A DNA stretch of 45,419 nt, taken from positions 1-45,419 of the forward strand of contig NZ_JAQPOK010000141.1 of assembly GCF_030068445.1 (NCBI RefSeq). The letters are read 5' to 3'. Positions 16,618-25,451 of this stretch are shown here, one piece after another. Numbering within the stretch: position 1 is the first letter of the stretch; every line of letters begins with the position of its first letter. A model generated the notes under the pieces. It did no database searches. It had not been told where the DNA came from and saw only the letters and a list, made by a program, of their open reading frames with translations. The translations under genes and the position numbers were made by a program. The DNA comes from Roseofilum halophilum BLCC-M91 (GTDB taxonomy: Bacteria; Cyanobacteriota; Cyanobacteriia; Cyanobacteriales; Desertifilaceae).

Positions 16618-17132
16618 CAATCAAAATAAAACAAGGTTACCACTTTACGCTGCTCTTCCGCATCACGGCAAGTTTGCAATAAAGTCCAGCTATCATGAAA
16701 CGCAAAACAAATCAGTTGCTGACATCGGGTAATAATTTCCCCATTACACAACGAACTCGCTTCACCCAAAGACAACTCATTGTTCTCTGGTTTTTCCACC
16801 AAGTGAATCACTTGTTCGAGTAATTTTCGCGATTCTCTCGGTTGACGGTCTAAGCTTTGAGGCAAAATAACCGTCAACAAATTGGGATCTGCCCGCATCG
16901 CTCCTCGGACTGCGGCAAAATTTGTGCCCGTTGCTCCAGAGGTAATAATGTGGTTTCCCGATAGAACCAGGGAATAACTCATCGTTTCAATCAAATGTTG
17001 ATGAGTTATGGGGACATGGCGAGAACCGAGGAGGGCCAGCCGCTTTGATCCAGTTTGCTGGATCGTTGCCAGTTCTTGCTCTAGGGTATCAAATTTAGGA
17101 ATTTCTAAGGATTGACTCAATGCCAATAACAA
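16617..17132 (-). CDS. DprA-like Rossmann-fold protein (DNA recombination-mediator A type)
   Basis: 171 residues. LALLGSRHVPITHQHLIETM, followed by IITSGATGTNFAAVRGAM, is the DprA/LOG-type Rossmann motif. The protein is shorter than DprA (about 300 residues) and has no winged-helix C-terminus; cyanobacteria commonly carry such short forms annotated as recombination mediators. DprA loads RecA on incoming single strands during transformation, but whether the short form does so is unknown. Its TGA overlaps the MAPEG start. The upstream gap to the phosphotransacetylase-like gene is only 87 bp and full of C-rich repeats. Confidence 0.72.
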   Translation of the reverse strand: MLLALSQSLEIPKFDTLEQELATIQQTGSKRLALLGSRHVPITHQHLIETMSYSLVLSGNHIITSGATGTNFAAVRGAMRADPNLLTVILPQSLDRQPRESRKLLEQVIHLVEKPENNELSLGEASSLCNGEIITRCQQLICFAFHDSWTLLQTCRDAEEQRKVVTLFYFD

Positions 17133-17174
17133 CTAGGCTCTACAACTGAGATATTCTAGCAGATAATTTGCATA

Positions 17175-17241
17175 ACAGGGAACAGGGAACAGGGAATGGA
17201 CTGCCATCCCCCTATCCCCCTATCCCCCCATACCCCTATCC
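17175..17241. repeat. AACAGGG and CCCCCTAT tandem repeat tract
   Basis: Three near-perfect AACAGGG units (17175-17197) are followed by about four CCCCCTAT units (17204-17241). The second block covers the stop codon of the minus-strand phosphotransacetylase-like gene and encodes its last residues (DRGMGG). Confidence 0.85.
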
Positions 17242-18305
17242 TTGAGGTAACCTAACAACCGGTCTAGATCAACATGGGCAGCAGTCAACTCCGACATACA
17301 CTTGACTTTAACCGGTTCTTGGATCGGCACTGTGCCGAAGGCATTATCAATGATTTCCACAGTTGTTAACGTATCAAGATCTACTGTAAGAATGGGGATT
17401 TCCAACTCTTCAGCTCGACTAATAATGAGTTCTGAGGGAGACAGATGGCCGGTGAGAATTAAACATTGGGTCGAAGTCTCCAGAGCTGCCAATTGAATAT
17501 CGGTACGATCGCCCCCAGTCACCACGGCCATATTTTCCGCTTTACGGAAATATTTCAGAGCTGAATTAACGTTCATGGCTCCGATCCGCAAACTCTCGAC
17601 CATCAAATCTAAGCGATCGCTTCGACATAGCACGGTTGCCTCTAGACGACTGACCAATTCCCGGACACTAATACTGCGCAATAAATTACTGCGGGGGAGC
17701 TGGCCGAGGATCGCAATGCCTTGAGATTCCAGATAGGGGGCAAACTCTTGGTCAAAGGGTTCGATAAAGTCGGCAGTAATATCATTGACCACAATTCCGA
17801 GTAGGCGATCGCCCAAACGCTCTTGTGCAGATAGGGCCTGATCGATCACCTTTTGGCCATCAAACGGAATCACCAACACAATTCCCGCCGAGAGTTGATC
17901 GGCCATCTGCGCTAAAGACAAACCAAACAATCGCCCTTCATCCAAAGTCCCCGGCCCTTCCAATAGCACCAACTGCTCCGGAGACGGGGGATAATGGGGC
18001 TGAAACTTGGCCTGGCCATTACCTGCATTGCCCTGGGATAATCGCCGTTGAATGGTCTGTCGATCCATGGAAACCAACGTTGGATAGAGGCGATCGGCAG
18101 GTAAATCTAGGATCTGTGCAATAAAGGCCCCATCCTTATCCATTCCTTTAAACATCAGGTTTTCATTCCCCGTTGATAAAGGCTTACCATAGGCAATATC
18201 GAAGCCTCGCTCTTTTAGTTGCGCTCCCATCCCTAATAATGTTGCTGACTTACCACTGTAGGATTCTAGGGAACCTATTAGTAGATATTGGCTGATACCC
18301 GTCAC
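17220..18305 (-). CDS. Phosphotransacetylase-like (BioD-type NTPase plus DRTGG domain) protein
   Basis: 361 residues. The N-terminal half is a dethiobiotin-synthetase-like P-loop domain with GSLESYSGKSATLLG (residues about 11-25) and LLEGPGTLDEG. The C-terminal half is a DRTGG-type domain with VVTGGDRTDIQLAALET near residue 265. This matches the N-terminal regulatory part of long phosphotransacetylases without the catalytic Pta domain, so acetyl transfer is unlikely; a sensory or regulatory role is more plausible. The end of the gene lies in a CCCCCTAT repeat tract. Upstream lies the EbsA-like gene with a 32-base gap, suggesting co-transcription. Confidence 0.8.
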   Translation of the reverse strand: MTGISQYLLIGSLESYSGKSATLLGMGAQLKERGFDIAYGKPLSTGNENLMFKGMDKDGAFIAQILDLPADRLYPTLVSMDRQTIQRRLSQGNAGNGQAKFQPHYPPSPEQLVLLEGPGTLDEGRLFGLSLAQMADQLSAGIVLVIPFDGQKVIDQALSAQERLGDRLLGIVVNDITADFIEPFDQEFAPYLESQGIAILGQLPRSNLLRSISVRELVSRLEATVLCRSDRLDLMVESLRIGAMNVNSALKYFRKAENMAVVTGGDRTDIQLAALETSTQCLILTGHLSPSELIISRAEELEIPILTVDLDTLTTVEIIDNAFGTVPIQEPVKVKCMSELTAAHVDLDRLLGYLKDRGMGG

Positions 18306-18337
18306 ACACGCACTCCCAACTTGTTAATCATCATTAA

Positions 18338-18721
18338 TTAGTCATCTAATCGTAATAGCTTTCGGTAGAACGTTTGGGAAAAATCAATCATTTTCGTTCT
18401 GCGCCAATTGACATACAACTCAATCAAAAACTCGATAAATTCATGATTAGGCAGTTTTACCTCGTAGGTCAGTTCCGACTGACCATCAAACTGCATCCGA
18501 CAGACCGTCTCATCTGCGGGGAGTTTGGAGACAATAAACCAAGTGGCCAAAAAAGGAATACTCTCTCCTTTCTCAATCCGGCGTTCCCCTTCTAGAGAGG
18601 TTTTCTCATACACACTTATGGCATAGGGCAAGGCAGCACGCTTGTTACCTTGGTAGTAAGGCTGATAAACCCCAACCACTCCACCTTGAGCGGGTTCAAT
18701 TGCACTGAGATCGGTAGTCAT
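18338..18721 (-). CDS. Conserved cyanobacterial protein, EbsA-like (type IV pilus/biofilm)
   Basis: 127 residues, soluble, no signal. From memory, the GGVVGVYQPYYQGNKRAALP opening resembles EbsA, a conserved cyanobacterial protein needed for type IV pilus assembly and biofilm self-suppression in Synechococcus elongatus. The C-terminus (VNWRRTKMIDFSQTFYRKLL) is basic and aromatic. It is first in a run of five same-strand genes. A prepilin peptidase lies elsewhere in the window (27.2 kb), but no other pilus gene is adjacent. I am sure of the gene, less so of the name. Confidence 0.6.
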   Translation of the reverse strand: MTTDLSAIEPAQGGVVGVYQPYYQGNKRAALPYAISVYEKTSLEGERRIEKGESIPFLATWFIVSKLPADETVCRMQFDGQSELTYEVKLPNHEFIEFLIELYVNWRRTKMIDFSQTFYRKLLRLDD

Positions 18722-18929
18722 AAACGTTTTACTTACACGCCCGGTCTTAACAATAAAGATTTCTCAGTTTATCTTACATTGTCACCCATGCAGTTGAGCA
18801 ACTGTCAAGTGATTCCTTAGCCCGATCTCTAAGCAGCAATCCACAGTTCGTTACAATAAAGCACAGACCCTCTGCTTGCGGAGGGGATCGATCAAATATT
18901 CAGTCAGGATTAAGAGCGTCCATAACCTT

Positions 18930-20351
18930 ATGTCGGAGAAATCCAATTCTATCGACGATCGTCAGAAGTCCCTAAATGAAGATCGTCAAGTCTTTCAATC
19001 CATTTCTACAGATGCGGTGCAGGAGGAGATAAATGTTTCCTGTTTCGATGGAGTGGTCTATGAGGGCCGCAGACGAAAAGCGGCAGTGTTACTAATTGTA
19101 ATTTGGAGTGGGACGATCGCTTTCCATTTGCTCTCGTGGAGTCTGTGGCTGATCTGGGGCATCTTTGCCCTGATGGGGATTCATTGCCTTCGAGTCTTAA
19201 TGGCTAAACCGAGAAGACCTTTAGAATCCCTGGATCGAGAGCCTGGTGCAGATGTGCCGTTTGTCTCTTTGTTGGTGGCGGCCAAAAATGAGGAAACGGT
19301 GATTGCTCGTTTAGTGAAAATGCTCTGTAGTCAGGAATATCCCTTAGACCGCTATGAAGTCTGGGTCATTGATGACAACAGCAGCGATCGCACCCCCCAA
19401 GTGCTGGAGAGCCTCCGCCCAGACTATCCCCATCTGCATGTCATGCGGCGATCGGCTGGCGCGACAGGAGGGAAATCGGGAGCGCTCAATCAGGTCTTAC
19501 CTTTAACTCAAGGTGAGGTAGTGGCGGTCTTTGATGCGGATGCCCAAGTTTCCCCGGATTTATTGCGACGGGTACTGCCAGGGTTCGATCGCTCCAGAGT
19601 GGGTGCAATTCAACTACAAAAGGCGATCGCCAATGCTTCGGTGAATGTTTGGACTCAAGGTCAAGCCTCGGAAATGGCCCTCGATTCCTATTTCCAGCAA
19701 CAACGAATTGCCCTGGGAGGAATTGGAGAGCTGCGAGGTAATGGTCAATTTGTCCGACGCACGGCACTTGAACAATGCGGCGGATGGAATGAGGAGACGA
19801 TTACCGATGATTTGGATTTAACCCTACGCCTACATCTGGAACAGTGGGATGTAGACTTTATCCTCGATCCTCCCGTACAGGAAGAAGGGGTAACCACTCC
19901 TTTCGCCCTATGGCATCAACGCAATCGTTGGGCAGAGGGGGGATATCAACGATATATGGATTATTGGCGCTTGATTTTTAGCGGGCGGATATCGTGGATG
20001 AAAATTTGGGATATGTTGACGTTTTGGATCATCCAATATTTTCTCCCCAATGCGGCAATTCCCGATTGTTTAATGGCGATCGCCAAAAATCGGCTGCCGG
20101 TTTATACTCCCATGACAGCCCTGATGATTGGCATGTCTGTGATTGCCATGATTCAAGGTATTCGCCGTGTCAATCGAGTTAATGGTGTGGTCTCCAATTT
20201 ACCTACTCTCCTCTGGCAAACCTTGAAAGGAACCGTTTATATGCTCCATTGGCTCTTAATTGTGGCCAGTACATCCGCCCGAATCGCGGTACGCCCGAAA
20301 ACCTTAAAATGGGTGAAAACGAGCCATGAAGGTACGGTGGTGGTTGAATGA
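18930..20351 (+). CDS. mgdA: Monoglucosyldiacylglycerol synthase-type glycosyltransferase (GT2)
   Basis: 473 residues from the ATG at 18930; the frame can be extended upstream to a TTG at 18876, but the ATG is nearer the family start. Two N-terminal helices (about 50-90) precede a GT2 catalytic domain: VSLLVAAKNEE, VIDDNSSD, VFDADAQ (metal-binding DxD), TDDLDL and the QRNRW (Q/RxxRW) motif near residue 348. Two or three C-terminal membrane helices follow. The sequence matches cyanobacterial MgdA, which transfers glucose from UDP-glucose to diacylglycerol, the first step to the thylakoid galactolipids MGDG and DGDG. The C-terminal LRPKTLKWVKT-type segment is also family-typical. Monocistronic. 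Confidence 0.9.
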   Translation: MSEKSNSIDDRQKSLNEDRQVFQSISTDAVQEEINVSCFDGVVYEGRRRKAAVLLIVIWSGTIAFHLLSWSLWLIWGIFALMGIHCLRVLMAKPRRPLESLDREPGADVPFVSLLVAAKNEETVIARLVKMLCSQEYPLDRYEVWVIDDNSSDRTPQVLESLRPDYPHLHVMRRSAGATGGKSGALNQVLPLTQGEVVAVFDADAQVSPDLLRRVLPGFDRSRVGAIQLQKAIANASVNVWTQGQASEMALDSYFQQQRIALGGIGELRGNGQFVRRTALEQCGGWNEETITDDLDLTLRLHLEQWDVDFILDPPVQEEGVTTPFALWHQRNRWAEGGYQRYMDYWRLIFSGRISWMKIWDMLTFWIIQYFLPNAAIPDCLMAIAKNRLPVYTPMTALMIGMSVIAMIQGIRRVNRVNGVVSNLPTLLWQTLKGTVYMLHWLLIVASTSARIAVRPKTLKWVKTSHEGTVVVE

Positions 20352-20356
20352 TTGTA

Positions 20357-20438
20357 GATGGGGGGATGGGGAGATAGGGGGACACGGGGATGCGGAGGCG
20401 ATCCATTACCCATTACCCTTCTGCCCATTACCCACTGC
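20357..20438. repeat. GGGGGATG/GATAGGGGG plus CCATTACC repeat tract
   Basis: A G-rich tract (ATGGGGGGATGGGGAGATAG) is followed by CCATTACCCATTACCCTTC units. It separates convergent genes, and its right half encodes the last residues of the minus-strand HAD phosphatase. Confidence 0.85.
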
Positions 20439-21188
20439 TTGCTGTTGCAAAAAGGCGAGGGTGTCCAGGGTGGTATATGTAAAACTGCCCAGATCGCCCC
20501 GAATAACTTCAAAGGGAGAATCCGGTTCCCCTAGATCGCTTAAAACGGCGATCGCTCCAGGAAAGTCCTGATTTTGGGTATATTCATGCTGGGTGACTAA
20601 AGTCGGTAAACCCGCTTGAGTGGCTGCTTGTACCCCAGCTTGGGAATCCTCAATCACGATACACTCTCTGGGCGATACATGCATTTGCTCGATAACATAG
20701 TGATAAATATCTGGAGCAGGTTTTTTCTGGGCTACAATATCCCCGGCTGCAATCAGTTCAAACACGGTAGGATGAAAAAACTTCTCCAATAAGGCCATGG
20801 CATTGGGTAGGGCGCTCGTGGTGGCGATCGCCAAGCGTACATCTTTACCTCTAGCCTCTGCAATTAACCGTTCAACCCCCAGTCGCAAAGGAATCGAACC
20901 CTCTAACAGCAACTGTCGATAATACTTGGTTTTCTGACGATGCAATTGGGCTGCCCAAACTGCCAATTCTACCGGAGGCTCAAACTGGGGATGATACTGG
21001 CGAACGTAGGAAAGCAGACGCTCTTTTCCTCCCGACACTTCTAAAAGTTTCCCATAAAACTCGGCAGACCATTGCCACGGTAATCCTGCCTCAGAAAAGG
21101 CTTGATTAAACGCCAAACGATGGCCATCCCGTTCCGTTTCCGCTAGGGTTCCATCCACATCAAAAATAATCGCTTTCAGTTGCCCCAT
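20406..21188 (-). CDS. HAD-superfamily phosphatase, CbbY-like
   Basis: 260 residues. HAD motif I is IIFDVDGTLAETE near residue 8; motif II is LAIATTSAL; the lysine of motif III is in AQKKPAPDIY; motif IV is VIEDSQAGVQAA. The cap and motif order match the CbbY/beta-phosphoglucomutase subgroup; CbbY hydrolyses the Rubisco inhibitor xylulose-1,5-bisphosphate, which would suit a phototroph, but substrate specificity is inferred. The C-terminal AVGNGQKGNG is encoded by dispersed CCATTACCC repeats, the second gene in the window with such a tail. Convergent with mgdA. Confidence 0.88.
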   Translation of the reverse strand: MGQLKAIIFDVDGTLAETERDGHRLAFNQAFSEAGLPWQWSAEFYGKLLEVSGGKERLLSYVRQYHPQFEPPVELAVWAAQLHRQKTKYYRQLLLEGSIPLRLGVERLIAEARGKDVRLAIATTSALPNAMALLEKFFHPTVFELIAAGDIVAQKKPAPDIYHYVIEQMHVSPRECIVIEDSQAGVQAATQAGLPTLVTQHEYTQNQDFPGAIAVLSDLGEPDSPFEVIRGDLGSFTYTTLDTLAFLQQQAVGNGQKGNG

Positions 21189-21266
21189 ACAAAGTTTAAA
21201 TTTTAATTTAATACCACAAGTCTAAGATATTATTCTAGTTATAGATCGGCAACCAATGGGGACTCT

Positions 21267-21309
21267 CCCCATTACCCTTCTGCCCATTAACCATTACCCT
21301 TCTGCCCAT
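21267..21309. repeat. Two copies of CCATTACCCTTCTGCCCA
   Basis: Two tandem copies of the dispersed unit end five bases before the GTG start of the potassium channel gene, so the repeat forms its immediate 5' leader. Confidence 0.85.
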
Positions 21310-21314
21310 AAAGC

Positions 21315-22352
21315 GTGTCTTCCATCGAACAACAGTATCAGCGAATGCAACGAGAACTCCTGGTGGGTGTTCTTGCCCTAGCATTCGTTTGCATGTGGGG
21401 AACCATTGGCTATATGGTCATTGAAAAATGGTCTTTTCCCGATGCGTTTTATATGACCATTATCACCCTGACTACGGTAGGTTATGGGGAAGTAGAACCC
21501 ATGGAGGCACGGGGTAGAATCTTTACCATTGCCCTCATTTTTCTGGGAGTGATTAGCATTGGGTATATTGTCAATCGATTTACAGAAGCCTTCCTTCAAG
21601 GCTATTTTCAAGAAGGAATGCGTTTGCGACGACAACAGAAAGTGCTGAAAAACTTAGTCAACCATTATATTATTTGCGGTTTTGGTCGCACGGGACAACA
21701 GATTGCCCTGGAATTTCATGAGGAAGCCGTTCCATTTGTAATTGTTGATTCTAAACCGGAAGCCCTAGAAGCGGCCCAAAGTTTAGGCTATCTCGTCCTC
21801 CAAGGAGATGCCACCTTAGATGATACATTGCAAAGAGCTGGGATCAATCAAGCCTGTTGCTTAGTTGCGGCTCTACCTTCTGATGCCCAGAATCTCTACA
21901 CGGTTTTATCCGCGAAAACCCTTAAGAGCCAAATCAGGACGATCGCCCGCGTCAGTACCGATGAAGCAGCCGTGAAACTCTATCGAGGCGGAGCGGATGC
22001 CGTGGTTTCTCCTTATACTACGGCTGGACGCAAAATGGCCACAGCCGCCTTACGACCCCAAGTGATGCATTTTGTCGATGGCATGATCACCGGTAAAAAT
22101 CGCTCCTTATTAATTGAAGAATTCGTGATTGATTGCGATCGCTGTCCCTATATTGGCCAATCTCTACAACAAATGCAACTGCGATCGCGCTCTGGCGTTC
22201 TCGTCCTCGCCATCCGTCGTCAAGATGGAACCGTCATCGGTGCGCCAACCGGGGAAACCTTATTATTTCCCCAAGACCTACTCATTTGTATGGGAACCTC
22301 TGAACAAATTCGCCGATTAAAACAACTCCTCTCTCCCCTAAACCCTCTGTAA
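21315..22352 (+). CDS. Potassium channel with RCK (TrkA-N, TrkA-C) domains
   Basis: 345 residues from a GTG; an ATG ten codons on is an alternative, and neither has a good Shine-Dalgarno. Two membrane helices (about 15-35 and 70-90) flank the selectivity filter TTVGYGE (about 52-58). A Rossmann TrkA-N domain follows (IICGFGRTGQQIALEF, about 118-133; GDATLDDTL), then a TrkA-C domain (about 250-340). This is the MthK/SynK-like architecture; such channels conduct K+ gated by cytosolic ligands such as Ca2+ or nucleotides, and a cyanobacterial relative acts in the thylakoid. The location of this one cannot be told. Its leader lies in repeat DNA. Confidence 0.92.
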   Translation: MSSIEQQYQRMQRELLVGVLALAFVCMWGTIGYMVIEKWSFPDAFYMTIITLTTVGYGEVEPMEARGRIFTIALIFLGVISIGYIVNRFTEAFLQGYFQEGMRLRRQQKVLKNLVNHYIICGFGRTGQQIALEFHEEAVPFVIVDSKPEALEAAQSLGYLVLQGDATLDDTLQRAGINQACCLVAALPSDAQNLYTVLSAKTLKSQIRTIARVSTDEAAVKLYRGGADAVVSPYTTAGRKMATAALRPQVMHFVDGMITGKNRSLLIEEFVIDCDRCPYIGQSLQQMQLRSRSGVLVLAIRRQDGTVIGAPTGETLLFPQDLLICMGTSEQIRRLKQLLSPLNPL

Positions 22353-22471
22353 AGGATGGGGACATAGGAAATGGATAAAACGATGGAAATTGATGGATAC
22401 TTCAGATTCTCACCCATCACAGTTGTGAACCTAGTTGAGTCTGACCCCCAAGATTGAGTACACTCTCTATT

Positions 22472-23236
22472 ATGGAAATCAATGATCGCGACCAATCTGT
22501 ACTCAACGACAACGTTGACTTGAGTAGTCCCCTGGATAACCTAGGGCCCATCGATGGAACTCCAGAGAGCGCCCCCCCACCCGATCCAGAGGAAATGTTG
22601 CCCTTGCTAGAATCCCCAGTCACCCAAGAGCGGATGTTGGCAGCGAGGGCGTTTTGTGAAATCCAAGACCATCGCGCGATTCCCCATTTAATTACCCTAT
22701 TGGGCGATCGCTGTCCTTTGGTGCGCGTCAGCGCTGCCTATGCTCTCGGTCGGAATCCTTCTCCAGAGGCGATCGAAGCCATTATTGACCAACTGCAACG
22801 GGACTGGAATGGTTATGTCCGCAAGGGGTTAGTCTGGTCATTAGGCAATAATCGAGATAGCCGCAGTTTATTTCCTTTAATTGATTCCCTGCGTACCGAT
22901 ATCCCGGCCGTGCGCCTCTGGGCCGCTAGTGCCTTAGCGCAAATGACCCAAGTCAGTTATGAAGCGATTATTAGCACAATTCCTCCCCTGATCGAAGGAT
23001 TAAGACGAGACCCCATTCCCGCTATTCGCAGTAACTGCGCCTGGTCATTAGGTCAACTCGCCCGCGAACTGCCCTCAAATGTAGTTTATGCGGGGGCAAT
23101 TGATGGTCTGATTGAAGCCTTTGTCGAAGATGAAGACCTAGGAGTACGCGAAGATGCGCGATCGGCTCTTTTGAAAGTCGGAGACCCCAGAGCTTTGCAA
23201 CTGATTGAAGAATTGGAACAAGAAGGATGGTTTTAA
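22472..23236 (+). CDS. HEAT-repeat protein
   Basis: 254 residues from the ATG at 22472. An acidic, Pro-rich N-terminus (about 1-50) is followed by four to five HEAT/PBS-lyase-like repeats, for example RAIPHLITLLGDRCPLVRVS, YVRKGLVWSLGNNRDSRSL and AVRLWAASALAQM. The family includes phycobilin lyases (CpcE type), but HEAT proteins in cyanobacteria are diverse and no lyase motif is certain; a scaffolding role is as likely. Separate transcription unit. Confidence 0.8.
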   Translation: MEINDRDQSVLNDNVDLSSPLDNLGPIDGTPESAPPPDPEEMLPLLESPVTQERMLAARAFCEIQDHRAIPHLITLLGDRCPLVRVSAAYALGRNPSPEAIEAIIDQLQRDWNGYVRKGLVWSLGNNRDSRSLFPLIDSLRTDIPAVRLWAASALAQMTQVSYEAIISTIPPLIEGLRRDPIPAIRSNCAWSLGQLARELPSNVVYAGAIDGLIEAFVEDEDLGVREDARSALLKVGDPRALQLIEELEQEGWF

Positions 23237-23398
23237 TTAGGTTTGAGCAAGGGGTTGGCGATCGGATATCTCTAATCACTTCATTAAATTTATGATCTAG
23301 ATATATAACTTAAAACCTCTCCCGAACTAGACTTGGTATATACTTGATCGTATTTAGGATGTTTGGCCAAAATTATCGATAGGGAGACCTAACAAATC

Positions 23399-24292
23399 AT
23401 GCCCAATTATGCAGACCGAGATCAAGAAGCAACCATTAGTCTTTATTTTATGACGTGGAAGCGTCATCATGTTGATTTAGAAACGTTTGATAGTTACTGG
23501 GGTAATGTTCACGGCCCCGTAGGCGCTCGCCTATCTGCTCTATACCAATACTGGCAAATTCGTACTTGCAAGAATTATGGAGATATTTGGAATCCGATTG
23601 AGGGAGTTACCACTACCTCAATGCCAGAAGAAAACTTTGATGCTATTGGCGAATTAACATTCAAAAGCAAAGAAGAAATCCCAACATATATAAAACTAGG
23701 GATGGAGTATTTGGGAGATGACGATCCTAACTTCCTGCGTAGAAATATTGCCTATGTCACGACTCCTATTACTTACTATGATGAAATTGAAAATCCTGCA
23801 CCAACTTGGGAAGCAGAATACGATACATTTCACATCATGATCCGTAAAAATGATGGTGTCAGCTTACAGGATTTTCATGAATGGATGCAAGGGACTTTTG
23901 CTCCTCAGTTAGCGAAGAGTGCCCCGGTTATCAAACTACGCTTAAACTTGATGCTTGAAGCTGACAAAACGCGTACAGATGGGGATGGCGTATCTTATAG
24001 TCAAGATCCTGCTATGGATGTTCAAGCCGCTATGGAAATCGGTTTTAGAAATCGTCTGGCTTTACGAACTTACTTGGCTTCTGATGAATATAAGTCACTT
24101 ACTACAGGAATGAAAAAATATGTTAAGTCATTTCAACCTTACCCAGAACGCAGTAAAGCTACTTTTGTTTATAGTGGAACAGCAACTCTAGCAGGGCAGA
24201 GGGGCTTATCTGGAGCATTGGTAATTGAAAAACTAGGAGCAATGAACCAGCTTCGCGAAAATATTACTCAGCTAATGTTAGGGAAAGGTTAA
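23399..24292 (+). CDS. EthD-like protein with two dimeric alpha-beta barrel halves
   Basis: 297 residues. The N-terminal half resembles EthD (ISLYFMTWKRHH, then FDSYWGNVHGPVGARLSAL with the typical His). The second half repeats the pattern (FHIMIRKNDGVSLQDFHEWM, then APQLAKSAPVIKLRLNLML) but has Phe in place of that His. This looks like an internal duplication of a ferredoxin-like barrel with one degenerate site. EthD-type proteins help cytochrome P450 systems or cyclise and degrade small molecules; no partner enzyme is adjacent, so substrate and role are unknown. AGGGAG lies 12 bases before the ATG. The gene is more AT-rich than its neighbours, which might indicate transfer. A strong terminator follows. 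Confidence 0.7.
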   Translation: MPNYADRDQEATISLYFMTWKRHHVDLETFDSYWGNVHGPVGARLSALYQYWQIRTCKNYGDIWNPIEGVTTTSMPEENFDAIGELTFKSKEEIPTYIKLGMEYLGDDDPNFLRRNIAYVTTPITYYDEIENPAPTWEAEYDTFHIMIRKNDGVSLQDFHEWMQGTFAPQLAKSAPVIKLRLNLMLEADKTRTDGDGVSYSQDPAMDVQAAMEIGFRNRLALRTYLASDEYKSLTTGMKKYVKSFQPYPERSKATFVYSGTATLAGQRGLSGALVIEKLGAMNQLRENITQLMLGKG

Positions 24293-24330
24293 TTGAACCC
24301 TTGGGTTTCTCGGTGGCTAATCCTCACGTT

Positions 24331-24373
24331 CACTGGGTGTATTCAAGCATTGAATAAACCCAGTGTCTTTTTA
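24331..24373 (+). terminator. Terminator of the EthD-like gene
   Basis: A two-tier stem: CACTGGGT pairs with ACCCAGTG, and TATTCAA with TTGAATA around GCA, then TCTTTTTA. It ends just before the convergent DUF3611 stop. Confidence 0.85.
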
Positions 24374-24380
24374 TGAACCG

Positions 24381-24965
24381 TTAGGATTTCGGGCGGTTAA
24401 TGACATTCAATAGCCAGAGACTACCGACAATAGAGACAAAATGGGAGACCGTCGTATGAGTATTGCCCAGCAAGACAAATAAATCAATCGGTTCAATAAA
24501 TCTGCCCAGATCCGCTCCTGTGGGAATTAAGCCTTGGGGTTGAAAGAGGGATTTACCCAGTAGAATGCCAGTAATGGCTTCGGCAGCCAATAGAGACAAA
24601 CTCATACCGACAATATTACAGACCAGGCCAAATTTAATCATTTGGATGGTGGTAGCCTTGGAGGGACGGACGCTGCTATCGGGCGATCGCAATTGTCGAG
24701 CTAACCGAGTGTAGCGAAACGCTTGCACGATACTGAAATACAGCACGAGAAGACCGCAAATAGCAAAAAATGCCCCTCCTCCACGACCGGGATCTTGGAC
24801 TCCTGCTCGTGTCTCTTTACCAATTAAGGCAAACAGAAAGATAATCGTGGCGATCGCCCCTAACACCACTTGAGTCCAAAAGCTAATCCAAGCCGTCAGA
24901 CGCAAGTTCCCCGAAAATTTCTCTACGGCGGGGGGGAGGGCATAGAATTGGTCGTTATCAGGCAT
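24381..24965 (-). CDS. DUF3611 family membrane protein
   Basis: 194 residues with four hydrophobic segments (about 25-48, 65-82, 110-130, 165-185). Family features are an AWISFWTQVVLGAIA helix and the GRGGGAFFAICGLLVLYFS segment. DUF3611 is found in cyanobacteria and plastids; from memory, plant relatives include the chloroplast envelope protein Tic21/PIC1, discussed as protein import component or iron permease. Function in bacteria is not established. Convergent with the EthD-like gene. Confidence 0.8.
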   Translation of the reverse strand: MPDNDQFYALPPAVEKFSGNLRLTAWISFWTQVVLGAIATIIFLFALIGKETRAGVQDPGRGGGAFFAICGLLVLYFSIVQAFRYTRLARQLRSPDSSVRPSKATTIQMIKFGLVCNIVGMSLSLLAAEAITGILLGKSLFQPQGLIPTGADLGRFIEPIDLFVLLGNTHTTVSHFVSIVGSLWLLNVINRPKS

Positions 24966-25451
24966 AGTGATTCGCTACAGCTCCATTCCTTAATCTAGCA
25001 GGAAACTTGAAGAGGCGATCGCCTTGCAATCGAGAATTATTTGTAGGCTCAAGAATAATTGTGTTATCCTGCATGGTTGATAGGGACTAAGCGTATATCT
25101 TAGAGCATCCAATTCTGGATTTTAAGGGAAGCGCCTGTATCTATTGATGTAGGTTAGTCAACTCGTGAATCTCCCTGTTGTCATACAGGGCTTTAGTCCT
25201 CAGCTCAAAGGATTTCGCCTACCAATCGGGGTAACCATCAACGACTCAACCCAAAACCACTGGCATTTGGGTCAGACTATTTAGAGCTTCTACCGGGTGT
25301 GCATCTCAAAATTACCCAAAATCTCTTTTCAAGTTAACCTGAGCCAGTCTTTAACGTTTTGTAAGGGAATTTTCATAACCAGGGCTGCATTTACTCAAGT
25401 CCAGTTCATTGACCTGATTTGAGTTCATTCATGCTTGTGCAGAGAAAAGCT
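24966..25451. other. 486-bp intergenic region upstream of the PadR gene
   Basis: No ORF or tRNA is visible. The only clear structure is CCCTG (25173-25177) pairing with CAGGG (25186-25190) around an 8-base loop. The region contains one HIP1 octamer at its left end. It is long enough for a small RNA plus promoter, but no known RNA family was recognised. Confidence 0.4.

Noticed and set aside
17175-17241. CRISPR-like array from the tandem octamers
   Set aside because: Units are 7-8 bases without spacers; this is simple tandem repetition.
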